This document shows, in pieces, positions 14,138 to 16,885 of a stretch of DNA of 16,885 nt. Source of the DNA: Anaerolineaceae bacterium (GTDB taxonomy: Bacteria > Chloroflexota > Anaerolineae > Anaerolineales > Anaerolineaceae); assembly GCA_028714615.1 (NCBI GenBank), contig JAQTMA010000077.1, positions 1 through 16,885 on the forward strand. Direction: 5' to 3'. The first letter of the stretch is position 1. Each line of letters starts with the position of its first letter. The notes beneath the pieces are model-generated. The model saw only the letters and a program-made list of their open reading frames with translations, made no database searches and was not told the origin of the DNA. The position numbers and the translations under genes are program-made.

Positions 14138-14436
14138 GGAAAGCTTTTTTTGTTTTCTTCCCTCCAGCAACAAATACCCGGGTTGGTGCTCAACCCTTCC
14201 CATATCCAATACCCAGTTCCAGGTTGGTGCACCACGGCCCTGGCAGGTGTGGGATAGGGGGGGCAGGGGGTTTGGTCAAACCTCCCAAATCCTGGAATCG
14301 CAACCCCGTTCCCCTACCCCTCACAGTTTCCCCTTTGGGGATTTCCTCATTGCCCTGTTGCCTCGTTTGCGTGATCATGGCCGGTCACTCGTTGCAGAAT
14401 ACAAAGCTTATCCTGATGCGGGATTCCATGAATGAG

Positions 14437-14469
14437 GGAACCTTCGGAGTCGTTCACCCCGAAGGTTCC
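14437..14469 (-). terminator. Hairpin after the zinc-ribbon gene
   Basis: GGAACCTTCGG (14437-14447) pairs perfectly with CCGAAGGTTCC (14459-14469) over an 11-base loop, 26 bp past the zinc-ribbon stop. On the minus strand CTCATTC follows, so there is no strong T-run. It may work with the 27-bp hairpin further on. Confidence 0.5.
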
Positions 14470-14495
14470 AGTGATTGTCGAAACGACCCAGGCGA

Positions 14496-15254
14496 CTAAA
14501 CCAGTTTGGTGCCGCAATCCGGGCAGAACCTGGCGCCCTTGGTCTCGGCTCCGCAGCTCGGGCAATTGGTCAGGGCCGGCGCCTGTTCGATTTTGGCGCC
14601 GCAGTTCGGGCAGAACTTGGCGCCATGCGCGTCGGCGCCACATTTCGGGCAGGTTTGGGCGGCGGGTTGCACCATCTGCGCTCCGCATTCCGGGCAGAAC
14701 TTGGTGCCGGCCGGGCCGACGGTACCGTCGTTCGGACAGTGGGCAAGCTGGGTGCTGGCGCGTTGTGCGGCTTCGGCGGCTTGTTTGGCTTTCTCCACCA
14801 CGTCTCCCAGACCAAAGGCAGCGGCGAACCCTTTGATGGCGGCACCAGCCTGGGCGCCGCGCGATTCGTTGATCTCATCCTGGCGCGGACTGTCTTCGGT
14901 GCAGAAACCGCTCTGCGTATCGAAATCAGAAAGGCAAACCACCCGCGCGCAGGTGGGGCACTCGCGGAAGTGCTGCTGCACCTGCTTCCAGGCGGATTCG
15001 AGCTGAGCCGCATTGAGGTTGTAGCTATAGCGGGGATCTTCCCCAACCACACTGTCGGCGACCGCGCCGCCCACCAATGGAACTTTGCGCAAGAAACCGC
15101 TCATCGCCGACCGGCCAATATCCTGCTTGATCGAATTGGCAACGTCTGGCTGGCTGCGGAATTCGCGGTTGCACGTGTCGCAGTAAAAAATTGCATATGG
15201 CCCGACTCCATCGTTGCGGATGTCGTAGCGTGGCATTCTCGAGAACCCTGGCAT
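14496..15254 (-). CDS. Multi-zinc-ribbon protein of unknown function
   Basis: I do not recognise this 252-residue protein as a named family. It is built from cysteine pairs. At the N-terminus YCDTC gives Cys25 and Cys28. CPTC (99-102), Cys107 and Cys118 form a second cluster. After a 50-residue alanine-rich, probably helical linker (135-170), the C-terminal third holds three zinc-ribbon-like units: CPND (173, second Cys lost) with CPEC (187-190), CPKC (202-205) with CPNC (215-218), and CPSC (231-234) with CPDC (244-247). The last two look like complete double-zinc-ribbon units. No signal peptide or membrane segment is seen, so it is probably cytoplasmic. Translation starts at ATG 15254 behind AGGAGG. 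Zinc ribbons of this type often serve protein-protein or nucleic-acid contacts. It is divergent from the ABC exporter and shares its promoter region. Confidence 0.85.
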   Translation of the reverse strand: MPGFSRMPRYDIRNDGVGPYAIFYCDTCNREFRSQPDVANSIKQDIGRSAMSGFLRKVPLVGGAVADSVVGEDPRYSYNLNAAQLESAWKQVQQHFRECPTCARVVCLSDFDTQSGFCTEDSPRQDEINESRGAQAGAAIKGFAAAFGLGDVVEKAKQAAEAAQRASTQLAHCPNDGTVGPAGTKFCPECGAQMVQPAAQTCPKCGADAHGAKFCPNCGAKIEQAPALTNCPSCGAETKGARFCPDCGTKLV

Positions 15255-15301
15255 GACGCCCTCCTGATTGAATTGTAATGAGGATAACCGGAATTGAATA
15301 A

Positions 15302-15330
15302 AGTCTATAACGAACCCGATTGTCTGTCAA
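15302..15330 (-). promoter_or_regulatory. Candidate promoter of the zinc-ribbon gene
   Basis: On the minus strand, a perfect TTGACA (15325-15330) and TAGACT (15302-15307, 4 of 6) are 17 bp apart, about 48 bp upstream of the ATG at 15254. Its -35 box overlaps the region used by the divergent ABC transporter promoter. Confidence 0.5.
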
Positions 15331-15344
15331 GCCATAGGGAAGAG

Positions 15345-15350
15345 TATAAT
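15345..15350 (+). promoter_or_regulatory. -10 box of the ABC exporter gene
   Basis: A perfect TATAAT lies 34 bp upstream of the ATG at 15384. The best -35 candidate is TTGTCT (15320-15325) with a long 19-bp spacer, so the -35 assignment is weak. It is divergent to the zinc-ribbon promoter, and the two would compete for polymerase. Confidence 0.5.
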
Positions 15351-15383
15351 CACCCAGCCCATCTCAATCGTTAAAGGTACCTA

Positions 15384-16885
15384 ATGAAACCGCTGAATAT
15401 TGTCTTCCGCTACGCGCGCAAATACACCCTTCCCCTGATCTACACCATCCTCAGCATGCTGGCGTTGGTGGGCGCCCAGTTGCTCATTCCCTGGGTTATC
15501 CGGCTGCTCATCAACGTGGTGACTGATTCGGCGACGACCCCATCCCAGGGGTCGAATGCCTATATCACCCAATTGATGCTGATCGTATTGGCGGTGTACG
15601 TTGCCCGAGCCATCTTGAGTTTCTTGCGCTCCTACATGGCACACGTCGCCGGCTGGGGAGTGGTTGCGGACGTGCGCAAACACGTCTACGACCGCCTGCA
15701 GCGCCTGAGCCTGCGCTACTACGAGGATAAGCAAACCGGGCAGATGATGTCGCGCGTGGTTAACGACACCGATCTGCTCGAGCAATTGATCGCCCACGCC
15801 GTGCCAGATGTGGTAGTCAATATCCTGACCTTCATCGGGGTCGGGATCGTGCTGCTGGCCCTGAATTGGAAACTGACCCTGCTCTCCATGCTGCCCATCC
15901 CGCTGGTGATCTTATCGCTGCGGGTCTATGCCCGGCGGGTGCGCCCAGCCTTCGTCCAAAGACAGCAAGAACTCGGCGAGCTCAATGCCATCCTGAACGA
16001 CAATATCTCCGGCATCCGTGAGATCAAGGCTTTCACGCGTGAAGAGGAAGCCCTCGAACGCGTGGGGCGCGGTATCGAACGCTACCGAACCTCGCAGCTC
16101 AGCGCTCTGCGTTTGATGGCCATCTTCCAGCCGTTTGTGGATTTCACCTCTTCGCTGGGCGTGCTGGTCATTATCTATTTCGGCGGGAAACTGGCCATCC
16201 AGGGGACGCTGCCGCTGGCTGACCTGGTCGCCTTCTTCCTATACCTGGACATGTTCTACCAGCCCGTGCGCAACCTGGGCAATGCCTGGGAGGCCGTGCA
16301 GAACTCACTGGCCGGTGCAGACCGCATCACGGACCTTTTAGCGGAGGAGCCAGAACCGCAGACCCGGGTGGGCGCATTGGTCTTGAAAGACAAGGCCCGG
16401 GGTCACATCCGTTTTGAGGACGTCAGCTTCCACTATAGCGATGGCGAGAACGTCCTGGAGGGCATCAACCTGGACATCCCGGCGCATTCTGTCACCGCTC
16501 TAGTTGGCCCAACCGGGGTAGGGAAGTCGACCCTGGTAAGCCTGATCCCCCGCTTCCACGACGTACAGAATGGCCGCATCACCCTGGATGGGCAGGATAT
16601 CCGTGATCTACGCCTGGACAGTTTGCGCCGGCAGGTCAGCATTGTGTTGCAGGATATTTTCCTCTTTCACGGGACGGTGCGCGAGAACATCTTGTTTGGG
16701 CAACCGGCGGCCAGCGAGGCGGAAGTGGCGGCGGCAGCCCAGGCGGCCAACGCGCACGAGTTCATCGAGCGCTTGTCCGAAGGCTACGATACCTTGATTG
16801 GGGAACGAGGAGTCAAGTTATCCGGCGGGCAGAAGCAGCGCCTGTCGATCGCCCGCGCGTTGCTGAAGAACACCCCCATCCTGGT
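15384..16885 (+). CDS. ABC exporter, transmembrane-plus-ATPase half-transporter (MsbA/LmrA-like), C-terminus cut
   Basis: The frame is open from ATG 15384 (behind AAAGG) to the window edge, 500 codons with no stop, so the end is missing. The N-terminal part (about residues 1-330) is an ABC exporter membrane domain with hydrophobic helices and the coupling-helix style RYYEDKQTGQMMSRVVND near residue 110-130. The ATPase follows: Walker A GPTGVGKST at 375-383, the Q-loop at Gln423 in IVLQDIFLF, and signature LSGGQ at 479-483. Walker B lies past the edge. These proteins work as dimers and use ATP to flip or export lipids, drugs or peptides. The substrate cannot be told. A partner half-transporter could follow outside the window. 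It is divergent from the zinc-ribbon gene. The family is certain, and the substrate is unknown. Confidence 0.95.
   Translation, partial: MKPLNIVFRYARKYTLPLIYTILSMLALVGAQLLIPWVIRLLINVVTDSATTPSQGSNAYITQLMLIVLAVYVARAILSFLRSYMAHVAGWGVVADVRKHVYDRLQRLSLRYYEDKQTGQMMSRVVNDTDLLEQLIAHAVPDVVVNILTFIGVGIVLLALNWKLTLLSMLPIPLVILSLRVYARRVRPAFVQRQQELGELNAILNDNISGIREIKAFTREEEALERVGRGIERYRTSQLSALRLMAIFQPFVDFTSSLGVLVIIYFGGKLAIQGTLPLADLVAFFLYLDMFYQPVRNLGNAWEAVQNSLAGADRITDLLAEEPEPQTRVGALVLKDKARGHIRFEDVSFHYSDGENVLEGINLDIPAHSVTALVGPTGVGKSTLVSLIPRFHDVQNGRITLDGQDIRDLRLDSLRRQVSIVLQDIFLFHGTVRENILFGQPAASEAEVAAAAQAANAHEFIERLSEGYDTLIGERGVKLSGGQKQRLSIARALLKNTPIL

Larger units (their letters stand above)
13838..14495. other. 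658-bp intergenic region with repeats and hairpins, no gene
   Basis: I see no convincing coding sequence on either strand. The frames open here are composed of the repeats. In order it holds the upstream region of the phosphatase gene, the GCGCAGGG tandem array (13988-14019), a perfect 27-bp inverted repeat (14071-14137), C/G-rich, repeat-like sequence to about 14340, and the 11-bp-stem hairpin after the zinc-ribbon gene (14437-14469). No tRNA or ncRNA was recognised. Confidence 0.7.

Noticed and set aside
13942..14499. Open frames on both strands in the gap before the zinc-ribbon gene
   Set aside because: The translated sequences are made of the GCGCAGGG array and the inverted repeat (arginine/alanine-rich, no motif) and lack ribosome sites.
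14475..15278. Long plus-strand frames opposite the zinc-ribbon gene, 166-267 residues
   Set aside because: They mirror the repeated Cys codons of the minus-strand gene; no family likeness, and the minus strand has a strong ribosome site and Cys motifs.

Overview
The window most resembles a stretch of a Chloroflexota (Anaerolineae-like) chromosome. This is an inference from gene style, not from a marker gene. It is moderately GC-rich by eye and carries large membrane proteins with extracytoplasmic domains, a multi-span glycosyltransferase-like protein, a CPBP-protease remnant of a type I associate with that phylum, and degenerate dispersed repeats. There is no rRNA, tRNA, CRISPR array, insertion sequence or phage gene. 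Both ends cut genes: a carotenoid-desaturase-like flavoprotein on the left and an ABC exporter on the right.

Positions 1-3812 hold a lipid/isoprenoid group. The 3' end of a CrtI-type desaturase converges, through a hairpin that contains its stop codon, on a minus-strand pair: cyclopropane-fatty-acid synthase followed 8 bp later by a short geranylgeranyl-reductase-type flavoprotein. Next come a cytoplasmic YceI (polyisoprenoid-binding family) protein and a MarR regulator. A TTGAtrTCAA-type palindrome sits at the predicted marR transcription start and again just upstream of yceI, so the regulator probably controls both.

Positions 3813-9343 hold two large envelope genes, divergently transcribed. 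The minus-strand gene encodes an 890-residue membrane-anchored protein with an HELFH zinc-peptidase motif and an unusual C-terminal membrane hairpin that contains a lipobox. The plus-strand gene encodes an 844-residue GT-C-like membrane protein with an extracytoplasmic N-terminal domain.

Positions 9344-11749 hold a frameshifted, C-terminally truncated CPBP protease pseudogene, a PlsC-type acyltransferase with a good promoter, and a convergent alpha/beta hydrolase whose last residues are encoded by a dispersed repeat.

Positions 11750-13837 hold an RRM RNA-binding protein whose leader contains an intrinsic-terminator-like hairpin, a 51-bp tandem duplication with further hairpins, and a receiver-like/PP2C (RsbU/SpoIIE-type) phosphatase. 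Positions 13838-14495 are a 658-bp gap with repeats, including a perfect 27-bp inverted repeat. The window ends with a multi-zinc-ribbon protein and an MsbA-like ABC exporter, divergent from overlapping promoters.

I do not see a clear defence island or a complete new system. The best leads are the coupled Cfa/flavoprotein pair, the MarR-YceI operators, the RRM leader, and the odd C-terminus of the HExxH protein.
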